64,000 nucleotides of DNA from Elephas maximus indicus (GCF_024166365.1 NC_064826.1:60157001-60221000); one strand, 5' to 3'. Shown: positions 9,633 to 21,545, counted from the stretch's first letter. The notes: generated by a model from the sequence alone, not told the origin. Translations and numbers: made by a program.

Positions 9633-9862
9633 TACTGTTGTTAGCTGCTGTTGAGTCAGCCCCGATTCCTGGCCCTAGTGTATCTTAGTTTCAAAGCACC
9701 ACTGAAACTTGTTCATAGCAGCATGCAAACATCTACTGACAGAGCAAGCCAGCACTGACAGACCGGTGGTGGCAGCACATGAGACACATTGGCTGGGAAT
9801 CAAACCTGGGCATCCCACATGGAAGGCAAGAATTCCACCGTTGAGCCACCAATGCCTCACCC
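9633..9862 (-). mobile_element. tRNA-Gly-derived SINE fused to RTE sequence
   Basis: On the minus strand the head is tRNA-Gly-like: GCATTGGTGGCTCAACGGTG followed by GAATTCTTGCCTTCC and the box-B-like GGTTTGATTCCCAGCC. The body (GTCTGTCAGT, TTGCATGCTGCTATG, AAGTTTCAGTGGTGC) aligns with the RTE 5' end present at 1723-1930 and 45,335-45,520. The 3' end is the RTE/AfroSINE module GACTCAACAGCAGCTAACAA. This copy lacks part of the middle. Confidence 0.85.
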
Positions 9863-9892
9863 TTTTAACTTCATTTAACACCCTTTTGACAG

Positions 9893-10787
9893 AATTTGGT
9901 ACCGAGAGTGGGGTGCTGCTCTAACAGATGCCTGAAATGTGGAAGTGGTTTTGAAACTGTGAATGGATAGAGGAGTGACAGCAGCAGAGGACCAGTGTAA
10001 CAGAGAAGCCACTGCAGCAGAACCAGGAGACCAGCATGAGACGGCACCGGAGCCAACCCATGGAGAGAGAGAGCTGAGTGCCTGTGTGCAGAAGGCATCC
10101 TGGCGGAGTAGGGTGCCTCCAGGCACTTTACTGTGGAGCTACAGAGCTTTGGAATACTTGCCCCAGCAGGGCAGATGTGGCTGTGAGGCCCAAGGAGCCA
10201 AGAGGTCAAGAAACCAGAAAACAGAAGCCGAACAGAAAAGGAACACAAAAACGTATGGCCATGACCTCAAGGATTTCAAAGGGTGGAGCTATGGCCTCTG
10301 GTGTTTCTAAGGGTGGAGTTGCCAGATGCAAGAGGAAAATGGTGCCCCTAAAGCCTAAGGAGCAGACTTACTGTCCCAGTGGGCCTGGAAGGCGGAGCTG
10401 AAGCCCAGGGCCAAGGGGCCTTCACTCAGAATCTGGAGAATATGGCCAATACCTAGAGTCTGGAGTCCAGGGCCCTTGTGTAAATTGCCTCAGAGAACAG
10501 AGGATTATTTTCAAAGCTTTGAGAGCTAATGTAATGTGTTCTGCTGACTTGCTTGGTGCCTGTTATCCCTTCTTTTCCTCCACTTTGTCCCATTTGTAAT
10601 GGAAATGTCTAGCTTGTGCCTGTTCTGCCATTGGACTTTAGAAGCAGATAATTCGTATTCTAGATTTCACAGACGATGAGGAATTTTTGGATTTTGGACT
10701 TGGAGTTAAGACTTTGGTATGATATGATGGGGTGAATATGTTTTGCATGTTGCAAGGATGTGACTTTTTGGGGGCCAAAGGGTAGAA
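9893..10787 (+). mobile_element. MaLR-type retrotransposon internal region
   Basis: Starts at GAATTTGGTACCGAGAGTGG followed by GGTGCTGCTCTAACAGATG, the typical beginning of MaLR internal sequence after the 5' LTR. It ends with the characteristic AGTTAAGACTTTGGTATGAT and GGGGCCAAAGGGTAGAA directly before the 3' LTR. No 5' LTR lies upstream; a tRNA-Gly SINE is there instead. MaLR internal regions are non-coding, and the 115- to 125-codon frames here resemble no known protein. Confidence 0.75.
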
Positions 10788-11265
10788 TGTCATGGATTGA
10801 ATTATGTCCCCCCAAAAATCTGTGTATCAACTTGGTTAGGCCATGTGTGGTTGTCCTCCATTTTGTGATTGTAATTTTATGTTATGAGTTTTAGGATGGG
10901 ATTGTAACACCACCCTTACTCAGGTCACCTCTCTGATTCAATGTAAAGGGAGTTTCCCTGGGGTGTGGCCTGAGGAAAAGGAAGCAAGCAGAGAGTTGGG
11001 GACCTCCAAGCACCAAGAAAGCAGCACCAGGAGCAGAGCGCGTCCTTTGGACACAGGGTTCCCTGCCCTGAGAAGCTCTTTGACAAGGGAAAGATTAAGG
11101 ACAAGGACCTTCCTCTAGGGCCGATAGGGAGAGAAAGCCTTCTCCTGGAGCTAACACCCTGAATTTGAACTTGTAACCTACTAGACTGTGAGAGAATAAA
11201 TTTCCCTTTGTTAAAGCCATCCACTTGTGGGATTTCTGTTATGGCAGCACTAGATGACTAAGACA
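10788..11265 (+). mobile_element. MaLR-type LTR (3' LTR of the element above)
   Basis: Begins TGTCATGGATTGAATTATGT followed by CCCCCC, and ends CACTAGATGACTAAGACA, so it has TG...CA termini. AGAGAATAAATTTCCCTTTG holds the polyadenylation signal, followed by AAAGCCATCCACTTGTGG. The same family recurs complete at 22,825-23,295 and 38,343-38,847. Confidence 0.9.
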
Positions 11266-11359
11266 CTTATATATAATTGCTATTGTGTATTTTAATTCTC
11301 TATATATTTAAACTTCAAAAGAATTATTACTGACGTTTATACAGTCAATATTCATTTAG

Positions 11360-11965
11360 ATTTATACCCACATTTACTCTTTTTGTTACTCTTCCTTCTG
11401 CATCTCCAAGCTGCCATCTCATTTCATTTTCCCATTACAAGAAAAAAACAATCTAAACAATACTAAATACAAGTTCATAATGCATGCCTTCTGGTAACAA
11501 ATTTTTTCACAATTTTTTGATCTGAAAATGTCTTTATTTCATCTTCATTACTGGAGAATACATTTGCTGGGTTTTAGAAATTTAGGTTGGCTATTCTTTT
11601 CTTTCAGAGCTTTGTAGAAAGTTCATTGTTTCTGATGAAAGGAGACAAACTTCATTCTAACTGTTGCCCTTGGGAGGCTCCTCTGTCCTATTTTTCATTT
11701 TTTTCTTTTGTCCCAATGTTCAGTTATTTTTGCTATAATGACCCTAAGTGTGGTTTTCCTTTTCATTCTCTTAGTTGAGTTTGTAGGACTTCCTGAATCT
11801 GTGGTTTGAGATCTGTCATCAGTTTTTGAAAATTCTCAGCTGTTTTCTCTTCAAATATTGCTTATTTCCCATTCTTTCTCTCCTCCTTTGCTAGAACCCC
11901 AATTACTCATCTTAGACCCTCTCATGCTATCTCCTATTTTTTTAAACTTCTATTTGTATTTTTTC
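11360..11965 (-). mobile_element. L1 LINE fragment, ORF1 region, antisense
   Basis: The order is the complement of the L1 ORF1 C-terminal to central region: GAGAATACATTTGCTGGGTT, GAATCTGTGGTTTGAGATCT, AATTCTCAGCTGTTTTCTCT, then TTCAAATATTGCTT and ACCCCAATTACTCATCTTAG. No open minus-strand frame remains. Confidence 0.65.
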
Positions 11966-12009
11966 TTTCTCTTTCCACTGGTCTCCCTGCTTGTCCTTAC
12001 CCTCTGCCT

Positions 12010-12640
12010 CCTTCACTCCTACAAAATATTTTCCACCCAGCAACCAGTGTGATGCTTAAAAATATAAAGGCTATTATGGTACTCCCCTGCACAAAACCCT
12101 CCAATGTCTTTCCATAAAACTTAAAATAAAACCCAAACTCTTTACTATGTCGGGCAAATCCCTAAAATGTCTAAACCCTGCCTACTTTTCTAAACTCGTC
12201 TCCTGTCACTTCCTACCTTGTTCAAGCTGCTGCCATTTACACTTGCTGGTGTTCCTCAAACAAGCTTGTTCCTACCTTAGGTCCTTCGTGCTTGCTATTT
12301 CCTCGTCTGGGATGCTCTATCCCTCAATTTCCACATCATTCCAGTCTGTATTGAAATATCACCCTTTCAGAGTAACGTCCCCTGATTGCCCTATCTAAAA
12401 CAGCTTTCTTCCTCTACTACTCCCTATCCTTTTCCTTTGTTTAATTTTTTATATTACTTATTATTATGTAATATTATATCTTGTATTAGATGTACTTGTG
12501 TCTGTCTGGTTGCATGGCTCCCCCACTCATGAGAACAGGGACTTTGTCTTGTTCACGACCTGGAACAGAGCCTTGTATACAGTAGAGGCTCAATAAATAC
12601 TTGTTGAATAAATGAATAAATAAATGAATAAATAAATGAG
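12010..12640 (+). mobile_element. L2 LINE 3' end, well preserved
   Basis: Complete 3' terminal block: ACTCCCCTGCACAAAACCCT, CCAATGTCTTTCCAT, AAAACCCAAACTCTTTACTA, TCGTGCTTGCTATTTCCTCG, GAGAACAGGGACTTTGTCTT and AGAGGCTCAATAAATACTTG. It ends in an expanded (TGAATAAA)n tail at 12,602-12,640. Unusually readable for such an old family. Confidence 0.88.
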
Positions 12641-12707
12641 GACAGTAGTTGTATTATGGTATAAATGGTTAAGAAAATGGTGTTTAGAAAACAAAAATGG
12701 TTCAGAT

Positions 12708-12896
12708 CATTGGTTCTCAAATTGTGGTAGTCTGCAGACTAGCAGCATAAGCTTCACCTAGGAGCTTGTTAGAAATGCAAATTATGGGGCCCCAACTTAC
12801 ACCTAGTCAGAAACTGGAGGTGAGGAAAGCAATTTGTGTTTTAACAAGCCCTTCTGATAATTCTGATGCCTGGCAAGTTTGAGAACCAGTGGTTTT
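12708..12896 (+). mobile_element. MER5-type hAT-Charlie DNA transposon (non-autonomous)
   Basis: Ends are inverted repeats: TTGGTTCTCAAATTGTGG at the left and TTTGAGAACCAGTGG at the right. The interior GAGCTTGTTAGAAATGCAAA and TTCTGATGCCTGGCAAG fits MER5A/B. Confidence 0.85.
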
Positions 12897-12902
12897 CATA
12901 GA

Positions 12903-13122
12903 TAGGCAAAAAACAGCCCACAGGTCAAAACCTGCCTGCCTTCTGTTTTTGTAAGTAAAGTTTTATTGGAACAGTCACACCATTCTTTTATGTATTGTCT
13001 ATGGCTGCTTTCATGCTACAACAATAGTATTGAGTAGTTGTGACAGAGACCCTATATCCAGCAAAGCCTAAAACATTTACTATCTGGCTTTTAGCAGAAG
13101 GTTTGACAACCCCTGGTTTAGA
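12903..13122 (+). mobile_element. hAT-type DNA transposon, MER3-like (non-autonomous)
   Basis: Left end AGGCAAAAAACAGCCCACAG and right end AAGGTTTGACAACCCCTGG. Interior GTAAAGTTTTATTGGAACAG, TGTATTGTCTATGGCTGC and GTTGTGACAGAGACCCTAT is a well-known mammalian-wide non-autonomous element. The exact subfamily name is from memory. Confidence 0.75.
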
Positions 13123-15214
13123 TCAACACCTTGTAACATAATTATAGCAGAGTAAACACACATATCTATCTCCCTGTCCACCCAAATGCCACAGAAAATA
13201 AAGAAGAGATATGATTAAAGAAGAATCCCTAACAAACTGAAAAACAAGAGTATAGCATCAGTAGACCAGAAAATTTGAGGAATTTCTGGAACACAAAAAC
13301 ACTTGGGGGTGGAGGGAGAACAAATGAGTTCAGAGAAACTGTAATGCAAGATTTGAATAGAGATTATAACAAAAAGAATCAACAGTTTCTAAGAAAACCC
13401 CAAACGTGTTTATTCTCCAAGCTAATTCAAAGTGCAGGACTCAGCCCTGGAGAAGTCATCAGGTGAATCATTAAAGGGCCATGGTCAAAAGAGCTGGTCA
13501 GTGACCCTTCTGCCCAAAGACCTGAAGAGCTGGCTGCAATCTTCATTTATAATCAAAGAAAAGGATCTGTATGGGAAAGCTTCCTGCCCGGTGCTGGAAC
13601 CTGAGCAACAGAGTCCAGTAAGATTTCCACAGTGACAACAGAGGCGCAAAAAGAAAAGGCACTCCTAACTCAAGCATTTGCCACCAGGAAAGGCATCACA
13701 TACAAGTCTCTAAAGTGGAAGTTCTGGAATAGAAGAATTCCAGTGTAGCTTCTGGGACTGGAGACTTTACTAGGTGGGTGAGCTACTTACTGCACTCAGG
13801 ACCATACATTTCACTGTTCCTCCTTAATCACCAAAAGTGGAACCTGCATTAGCAGATGAGTAAACAAAGATTCGCATTTGGTTGAGGAAACAGACCCCCA
13901 CTAACAATAAGAACAACCAAACTTTACCAAATATTTGAGGGAAATTAACATCATTTAGTTCAAAGAACAGATCAACTAATGCCTACAGAAATAGTGGAGG
14001 CAACAGAATAAACATTAAAATAAGTATAATCAATATATTTGGAGGAATTTGAAAAGATATTGTATTCATTAACAAAAATATAAGACCGCTATGAAAAGAG
14101 AAACAACTAGAGTACTTGGAAATTAAAACTATTATTGCCAAAAATATTTTTAAATGTTGCATAGCACAACACTGTTTATTAAGAAAAAAGAACCCACAGA
14201 AGACAATGAAATGTTCTATTGCATATACAAATCCATGTATATTTAAGGATATATATCAAACATCTCAAGTAGAAGCAATAGTGGGGAGAATGGCAGTACA
14301 AATCAGGGACAAAGGTTAAAATAATGAAATAAGGCTCTTACACGGACAAGTGATAAGGTTATGCTAGGGAATAAAGTATTACGATTAAGACAACTCTTTG
14401 CACCCAGGATTCAAAAAGGAAAAAATTTTTTAAAATATTAATAGATGAACTGAACAGAATGGCTGTAGATAAAGATTAACTTATGAAACCAAAAGGCTAA
14501 ATAAGAAATTCTTCCAAAATGAAATGCAAAAGAAAAAGTTCATAAAACGAAAGCTGTTAACAAAAAATTAAGGGACCTAGAGGAAAGATCCAGATGATTT
14601 CAAATATCTTCCATATAAGTTTTAGAAGGGTGAAATAAAATCAATAAAGGGAGAAAATAAATAAATAATAAAAGAAAATTTCATAGAGTTGGAGAAAGAC
14701 ACTAGACTTCAATCAAAGGGCTCTGTAAGAAAAATGAGGGGAAAAATCCCCACCTATATAAAAAAACCTATATAAGCTTGGTGAAATTTCAAATACCAGA
14801 ATAGAAAGAAAAACCTTAACAACTTCCACAGAGGTGGGGATTACTTATTTTGGAAAAGAGAATCTAGATTCCAAGTATTAAGGAGGGTCTGAGTGCTTGT
14901 GTACATTCCTAAAGTTTAGCTCTGGAAAAGAAAAGGTGGGAGGTAAATGGTATTGCCAGAAGGGATGTTATTAATAATAAGCTAAGTATGCTAAAATCAT
15001 CACTTTCCTCATAAAGCCTCACATTCCAACAGAAGCAAGGTAATTATAATTCTAGTCCCAGCTATAAATGAACTGTTGCCAAAAACGCCAAAGTACCATC
15101 ACTCACTTTTTCATATAAAATCAAACATCCATTTCTCATAAGAAGCAGAGTGTATCCGAAATAATTTCTGTAAATTCTGACATGTAGCATAATTTCAAAT
15201 TACAAATCCTCCAT
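13123..15214. other. A-rich sequence, possibly old L1/HAL1 remains
   Basis: Between about 13,850 and 14,720 phrases such as GAAAAGAGAAACAACTAGAG, TACTTGGAAATTAAAA and AATAGATGAACTGAACAGAA recall the A-rich ORF1 region of ancient L1 or HAL1 in sense orientation. Frames are broken and the match is weak. The rest shows nothing recognisable. Confidence 0.35.
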
Positions 15215-15345
15215 GAAGACTCATTTTACTGATGACACTGTGGCCAGAGAAAGACTTTACCAGAGTTTTTGGCAGAACAAAGGCTGGGACCCATGGCTCC
15301 TGACTTTAAGGCGTTTGTGTTACCATGTCATGCTGAGAGCTTAGC
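15215..15345 (-). repeat. MIR SINE fragment, antisense
   Basis: TTTTACTGATGACACTGTGG, then CAGAGAAAGACTTTACCAGA, AAGGCTGGGACCCATG and GCTCCTGACTTTAAGGCGTT follow MIR complement order. Confidence 0.6.
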
Positions 15346-17029
15346 ACTGATTGCTCTACATTCTTGTGTTGAGTTCCCTTTGTGACGAAGGATATACATT
15401 TGTGTTATTGGTAGAGTCAGATGAGAGTACAAGGACACAAAACAGAGCAAATCTCCCCTGAAAAGTGGTACCAGTCAGAAGCACTAAGTTTTGAGGTTGC
15501 TTCAGGCTACCAGAGGGTAGAGTATGTAATAGCTGGGAAAAGAGCCTCTTGAAAACCTACGTTCAGGTGGTGTTCAATGACTGCTAATAAATACTCTGTG
15601 GCAAAACTCCCCCTTCTATTGGGACAGAAGGCCATGAGCAGTCTGACATCCCCATTAGTCACCACATGACTTCCTATCTCGACTCTGGGCATCACTTCAG
15701 TTTTCAGATCTGGGCGTTGGGGATGGAATTTAAGCAACAATTCTAGCAATAGTTCCTCTTTGGGAGCAACTACAGAATAATTATTAAAGTCCCATGTACT
15801 AATCAGGATAGTGAGCCATGCTTTCAAATTAAGAACCACCATTACTTTAAAAAAAAAAAAAAACCCAAAAGCAAATTGAATGTGAGATTTATTGAAGATT
15901 GTTTTAAAAACTTGAAATTCAAGTACAAATTAGCTAATTTAATACTTTCCAGGACTTGCTACAGTTTTCTAAATCTATTTTTATATAAGCTAGAGAGCTG
16001 ACATATTGTCTTTATCTATACAATGCAATCTAGTCTCTCTGAATTTACTTTAAGGCCAAATGTTTTAACATAGGCCAGCATTTCAGCTTCATTTCACATA
16101 TCCCAAACCATGTCTCCTTGCTCCCATTAGTCTTTGGACAAAATTAATCTTTTTTCTCTTTTCAGGGAACAAGACGGAAACTGTGACTAATTTGGAAAAA
16201 AAGAGGTGAATGAATCAACGCCAAAATTATTTCAGCTTTTCATTATATTCGTACAATACCACTAATGGAGAAATGGCTTTCCAAACAACCTTCTGGAAGG
16301 AAAATATGAGTGGGAAATGCACCAAGCCTATATACATAAGCAAATCCAAGATGGAATTGTCTTCTCTTCTTGGCAACCAAATGATTGTTTTTCATAATTC
16401 AACATATAATTTGAAACTAGGGCAATTGGACTTGCAACACGAAAAGTGGGATTGCACTGGGATACTGCACAAGTCATACTAAAAAAAAGAGCAAACTATT
16501 TTTAAAAAACAATCTTCCAAAAAGAATGTTCAGGAATCTTCTCCATGAGGTGACTATAAAAAAGAGAACATTTTGTCAGCCGGGAGCTCAGCTAAATTTT
16601 TTTCATAAAAGACGGTGAGATCTGTTTCTCATTTTTAAACGCATCAAGGAAGAAGAATGCACATTGTCTTTAAGAACATCAAGAAAATTGCCGAAATTTT
16701 CCCTCCCACTTTGGCATTCTGCCTTTATACTGAAAGATAGAATCTTCTGTATTTTAATTGCTTACCATAAGATGAACTGTCAACAAGGGGAGGAAGGCTG
16801 GAGTGAGAGGCAGAGGAAAAGAACAGCATCCAGAAAAGGAAATTGTGGTGCCAACTGATCCATGATACTGTCTTGCTTTATGTTTATTGAGGCAAACAGA
16901 ATTTAAAAAATCAAACAGTCCCTTTAGTCAGGTTCAGAGTACCTGGAAATGGCTGATTGGGAATTCCCCTACTTTCATCCAACAACTGATAAGTGACTAT
17001 TGCAGCAGCTTGGTCTTTTTGACATTGCT
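15346..17029. other. Largely unique DNA
   Basis: No repeat recognised apart from an A15-type tract at 15,847-15,862. A strong 3' splice-site-like TTTTTTCTCTTTTCAG precedes 16,166 (see findings). Open frames at 15,507-15,842 and 16,210-16,482 match nothing I know. Confidence 0.4.
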
Positions 17030-17040
17030 AGATGACTTAA

Positions 17041-19138
17041 AAAAAAAAAAAATGAATGTCAGAAGGGACTCTGAAACTTGCTCTTGAACATACAGTCGTT
17101 AAAATGAATGGAAGAAATGCTAAAGTAAAAGAGCTGAATAGAAGATTTCAAAGGGTGGCTCGAGAAGATAAAGTAAAGTATTGACATTTACAAAGACCTG
17201 GAGATAGAAAACCAATAGGGAAGAACAGGCTTGGCATTTCTCAAGCTGAAAGAACTAAAGATAAAATTTAAGCTTCGAGTTGCAATAACAAAATACTCTA
17301 TGAGAAAACTATTGAACGATGCCAAAGGAAAAAAAAAACCTGTTGACCTTGAGTCGATTCTGACTCATAACAACCCTACAGGACAGAAAAGAACTGCCCC
17401 ATAAGAGTTTCCAAGGAGCGCATGGTGGATTGGAACTGCTGACCTTTTGGTTAACAGCTGTAGCTCTTAACCACTACATCACCAGGGTTTCCATACTGAA
17501 CTATGCAGAAGCATCAAAAGAAGATGGAAGGAATACACAGTCACTGTACCAAAAAGAATTCGTTAATGTTCGACCATTTCAAGAGGTAGTATATGGTCAA
17601 GAACCGATGGTACTGAAGAAAGAAGTCCAAGCTGCACTGAAAACACTGGTGAAAAAACAAGGGTTCAGGAATTGACGGAATACCAACTGAGATGCTTCAA
17701 CAATTGGATGCAGCACTGAGAGTGCTCGCTCATCATGCCAAGAAATTTGGAAGACAGCTACCTGGCCAACTGACTGGAAAAAAATCCATATTTATGCCTA
17801 TTCCAAAGAAAGGTGATCCAACAGAATGCAGAAATTATTATAAATATCACAAGCAAGTAAAATTTTGCTGAAGATAATTCAAAAGTGGCTGCAGAAGTAC
17901 ATAAACATGGAACTAACAGAAATTAAAGCCGGATTCAGAAAAGGATGTGGAATCAGAGATATCATTGCTGATGTCAGACGGATCCTGGCTGAAAGCAGAG
18001 AATACCAGAAAGATGTTTACCTGTGTTTTATTGACTATGCAAAAGTATTCAACCGTGTGGATCATAACAAATTATAGATAACATTGCAAAGAATGGGAAT
18101 TCCGAATAATTAATTGTGCTCATGAGGCGCCTGTACATAGATCAAGAGGCAGTCATTCAGACAGAACAAGGGGATACTGTGTGGTTTAAAATCAGGAAAG
18201 GTGTGCATCAGGGTTGTATCCTTTCACTATACTTATTAATTCTTTATGGTGAGCAAATAGTCCAAGAATCTGGACTATATGAAGAACAACAGAGCATCGG
18301 GATTGAAGGAAGGCTCATTAAAGACCTACAAACGTGCAGATGGTACAACCTTGCTTGCTGAAAGTGAAGAGGACTTGAAGCACTTACTGTTGAAGATCAA
18401 AGACCACAGCCTTCAGTATGGATTACACCTCAATATAAAGAAAACAAAAATCCTCACAACTGGACCAATAAGCTACATCAAGATAATCAGAGAAGAGATT
18501 GAAGTTGTCAAGAATTTTATTTTAGTTAGATCCACTGTCATCATCCGTGGAAGCAGCAGTCAAGAAATCAAATGACACATCGTAATGGGCAAATCCGCTG
18601 CACAAGACCTCTTTAAAGTATAAAAAGGCAAACATGTCACTTTAAGGACTAAAGTCCTCCTAACCTAAGCCATGTATTTTCAATCACCTCATATGCATGT
18701 GAAAGCTGGGCAATGAATAAGGAAGACCAAAGAAGAACTGATGCCTTTGAGTTATGATGTTGGCAAAGAATATTGAATATACCACAGACTGCCAAAAGAA
18801 TGAAAAAACTAATTAAAAAAAAAATGAAAAAATCTGTCCTGAAAGAAGTACATACAGCCAGAACGCTCCTTAGAAATGAGGATGAGGAAACTCTGTCTCA
18901 CATACTTGGAAATGTTATCAGGAGGGACTAGTCCCCAGAGAAGGACATCATGCTTGGTAAAGTAGAGGGTCAGCAAAAAAGAGGAAGACCCTCAATGAGA
19001 TGGACTGACACAGTGGCTACAATGATGGGCTCAAGCATAACAAGGACCATGAAGATGGCACAAGACGGGGCCTTTCCTTCTGTTGTAATAGAGTCCTTAT
19101 GAGTCAGAAGCAACTCAAGAGCACCTAACAACAACAAC
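17041..19138 (+). pseudogene. RTE LINE reverse-transcriptase pseudogene
   Basis: A 5'-truncated RTE LINE, beginning after the endonuclease domain at about AATGAATGTCAGAAGGGACT and ending GCACCTAACAACAACAAC. When active the protein would nick DNA and reverse-transcribe its own RNA. Translated pieces show the RT palm: motif A CFIDYAKVFNRVDH (about 18,027-18,068) and motif B KGVHQGCILS (about 18,196-18,225). The catalytic YADD site is ruined, reading RADG near 18,330 with a frameshift just upstream. There are at least three frame breaks plus a SINE at 17,338-17,494. AGATGACTTAA (17,030-17,040) and AGATGGCATAA (19,139-19,149) look like a diverged target-site duplication. It is certainly inactive. 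Confidence 0.92.
17338..17494 (-). mobile_element. AfroSINE, short variant, inside the RTE
   Basis: CCTGTTGACCTTGAGTCGAT to ACTACATCACCAGGGTTTCC. The RTE coding remnant stops at GATGCCAAAGGAAAA and resumes at ATGCAGAAGCATCAAAAGAA, so the SINE is the younger event. Confidence 0.93.
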
Positions 19139-19149
19139 AGATGGCATAA

Positions 19150-20822
19150 GAAAACCTTAAAATGTGAAGTATATTTCCAATGATGACAAACTCCGTAGTG
19201 TGGTTTCAGAAAATTACTAAAATTATCTGTTTCTGCTAGATCCTTTCACATGTCCCAAAACAAACATTTTTTAAAAGAGACTCTGCTTTTTTTTTTTTTT
19301 TAATGAAAATATTCAGCTGGGTGCAGGGAAAGAAAAAGGCAAATATCTAGGTCAGACACCTACCAATCATGCAAGCAGAAGAATTTTTTCCAGACTCGAA
19401 AGAAAAAAGTACTCACTGTATCCAAAGTGTGGGGGAGGGAAGCTAAAGAATGAGGTGAGAATCTGACGGGCCTGTTTTCTTAGCATTGTCCTATTTCCTT
19501 GTTTGCTGTATTGCACAAACCCTATCAAATATCAAGATTGGCCTCTTATGAATAAGACAGTAAAGAAGAATGATTAGCTTTTTCAATCCCATAAATGCCT
19601 TTCAAGTACTCATAGAATTTTACAATAATTTGATGAAAAAGCATCAACAAACATACTTTATATAGTTGCAGCATTGAAAATTTAACTATTATTCAAGAAG
19701 TTCAGTGATGTTAAATAAAAAATACTTAGGGATTTGCTATTTAAGTTTATGACCTTAAAGGAATTTAGGCAATTATCTAGTCTAACTTCCTCATTCCACA
19801 TTTCTGTTTTATTTTCTCCTAATGTATTGTGTTTGCTTCATGACTTTGTTAAAGAGAGATTTTCTTTTTAGAAACAAAGAACAGATTGTGATAATTTTTA
19901 AAAAAGAAAATTAAGGCAAAAAGGAATTGAAGTGTATCTGGCAGTATAGGAAAGACATTAACAGGGCATAAGATTATTTGTAATGAAAAGAAGACACGTG
20001 GCTTTCTCAATTTCCCAGGGTACCATTTGTGTTCTCTGCTTTCTGAGTATTTTGTGAGATGCCAGTTTTACACAGCGTAGAATCAAGTAAGAGAGGAGCT
20101 GAAGTTGAGAGAGGTATAATCATGAGTACCCTGATTCTTGTTCCAGCCTGTCTACCAGACTGGATATGCTCCAACAGAGATCAAAATTCACCTGAAGAAA
20201 CAAGTGGGAAACAGAGAGAAAGCTGTTTGGAAGCTCTGTAATATGAGAGACTGTGGTTACTGCCTCCATTTACTTTTAGTATCCCTTCTCTTCAGTTTGT
20301 GATTGTGTGTGTGTGTGTGTGTGTGTGTCCAGCCTGTGTTATTACAATAAGTCCAGTCTTTAATATCTTCAGTAAGGAATCATACAGTGACAAACAATCA
20401 TACAGTGACACCTTTTGTGGGGCAATCCACTTCATTTTATTAAATACCTGCCATTGTTCCCAATACTGCTACACAGGGCTCGATCTGAAAATAAATTATT
20501 TAATTTCTCCTATACCTTTCCCACAAAGAATTCACTTTCCTAATATCTTTACATCTGTTAATGTTGCAAACATATTGTTAAACCCTAAAATTTTGTGTTC
20601 CCTTACATCTAAAAATTCTATCAATCACCTACCTGGTTTCTAGGTAGTTCTACCAATGTTCTACCACTCTGGCTTAGAACATTTACATTGGTCAGGACTC
20701 TTTCACTTGTAAATGATACAAATTTAACTCTAAATATCCCAAACAAAAATACTAATTGTTGGCTTACTAATGAGGAAGCCTATAGCCATCCACGGGCATG
20801 AACTATAAAATTAGGGTTCTCT
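19150..20822. other. Largely unique DNA with short T and GT tracts
   Basis: T-run at about 19,287-19,301. No recognised repeat or gene. Confidence 0.4.
20304..20328 (+). repeat. (GT)n microsatellite
   Basis: About 12 GT units. Confidence 0.9.
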
Positions 20823-20830
20823 CTCAATCA

Positions 20831-21003
20831 GTGGAAGCCCTGGTGGCATAGTGGTTAAATGCTATGGCTGTTAACCAAAAGGTTGGCAGTTCAAATCAGC
20901 CAGACGCTCCTTGGAAACTCTATGGGGCAGTTCTACTCTGTCCTATAGGGTTGCTGGGAGTCGGAATTGACTCAACGGCAACGGGTTTGGTTTTTTTGGT
21001 TTT
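20831..21003 (+). mobile_element. AfroSINE, full length, sense
   Basis: Head AGCCCTGGTGGCATAGTGG, box-B-like GGCAGTTCAAATCAGCC, then ACTCTATGGGGCAGTTCTAC and tail AACGGCAACGGGTTTGG plus T-rich end. Flanked by CTCAATCA at 20,823-20,830 and 21,004-21,011, an 8-bp target-site duplication. Confidence 0.95.
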
Positions 21004-21049
21004 CTCAATCACTAGGCTCTGCATTGGATTCGGTTCTCGACCAGCTTTT

Positions 21050-21545
21050 CTCATGTATATTAGTTACCCACTGCTGTGTAATAAATTACCCCAAAACTTG
21101 GTGGCTTAAAATGACAAACATTTATTATTTCGCAGTTTCTGTGTGTCAGGGATTGCAAATCAATTTAGCTAACTAGTTCTGACTCAGGGTCTCTCATGAG
21201 TTTGCCCTCAGGATGTTGGCTGGGAGTTCAGTCATCTGAAGGCTTGACCAGGGCTGGAGGACCTGCTCTCAAGACAACTACCATACAATGTGACAGTAAA
21301 AATGGCCACTGACAATGCCAAGTTCCTGAAGAAGAGGGTATTTTTTAATAGGTCTAGCAGAAAAAATTCGAGAGAGAACCCTGATTGGCTCAGTTTAGAC
21401 CAGGTGCCCATGCCTAAACCAATCATTTTGACCATAGGGGTGGACTTATTTGGGCAGACCTGGGTCATGTGCATACACGTGGAGTTTGAGGGGGAATGGT
21501 CTCATCTCCACCTGAGCCTCTGAATCAAAAAGAAAAGAATGCTGA
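21050..21545 (-). mobile_element. Ancient MaLR/MLT1-like LTR, antisense
   Basis: TATTAGTTACCCACTGCTGT, AATAAATTACCCCAAAACTT, GGTGGCTTAAAATGACAAAC, CATTTATTATTTCGCAGTTT and then TCATCTGAAGGCTTGACCAG follow the complement of old MLT1-type LTRs. The right end is indistinct. A second copy of this type lies at 37,838-38,903. Confidence 0.65.

Noticed and set aside
9633..9862. Functional tRNA-Gly gene
   Set aside because: The tRNA-like part has mismatches in the stems and is attached to RTE-derived sequence, so it is a SINE head.
9871..10310. Overlapping 115-125 codon frames on both strands
   Set aside because: They fall in the MaLR internal region, which is non-coding; no gag, pol or env motif is visible.
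15507..15842. 111-codon minus-strand frame in unique DNA
   Set aside because: Protein-like in places but with no known motif and no conservation data; indistinguishable from chance.
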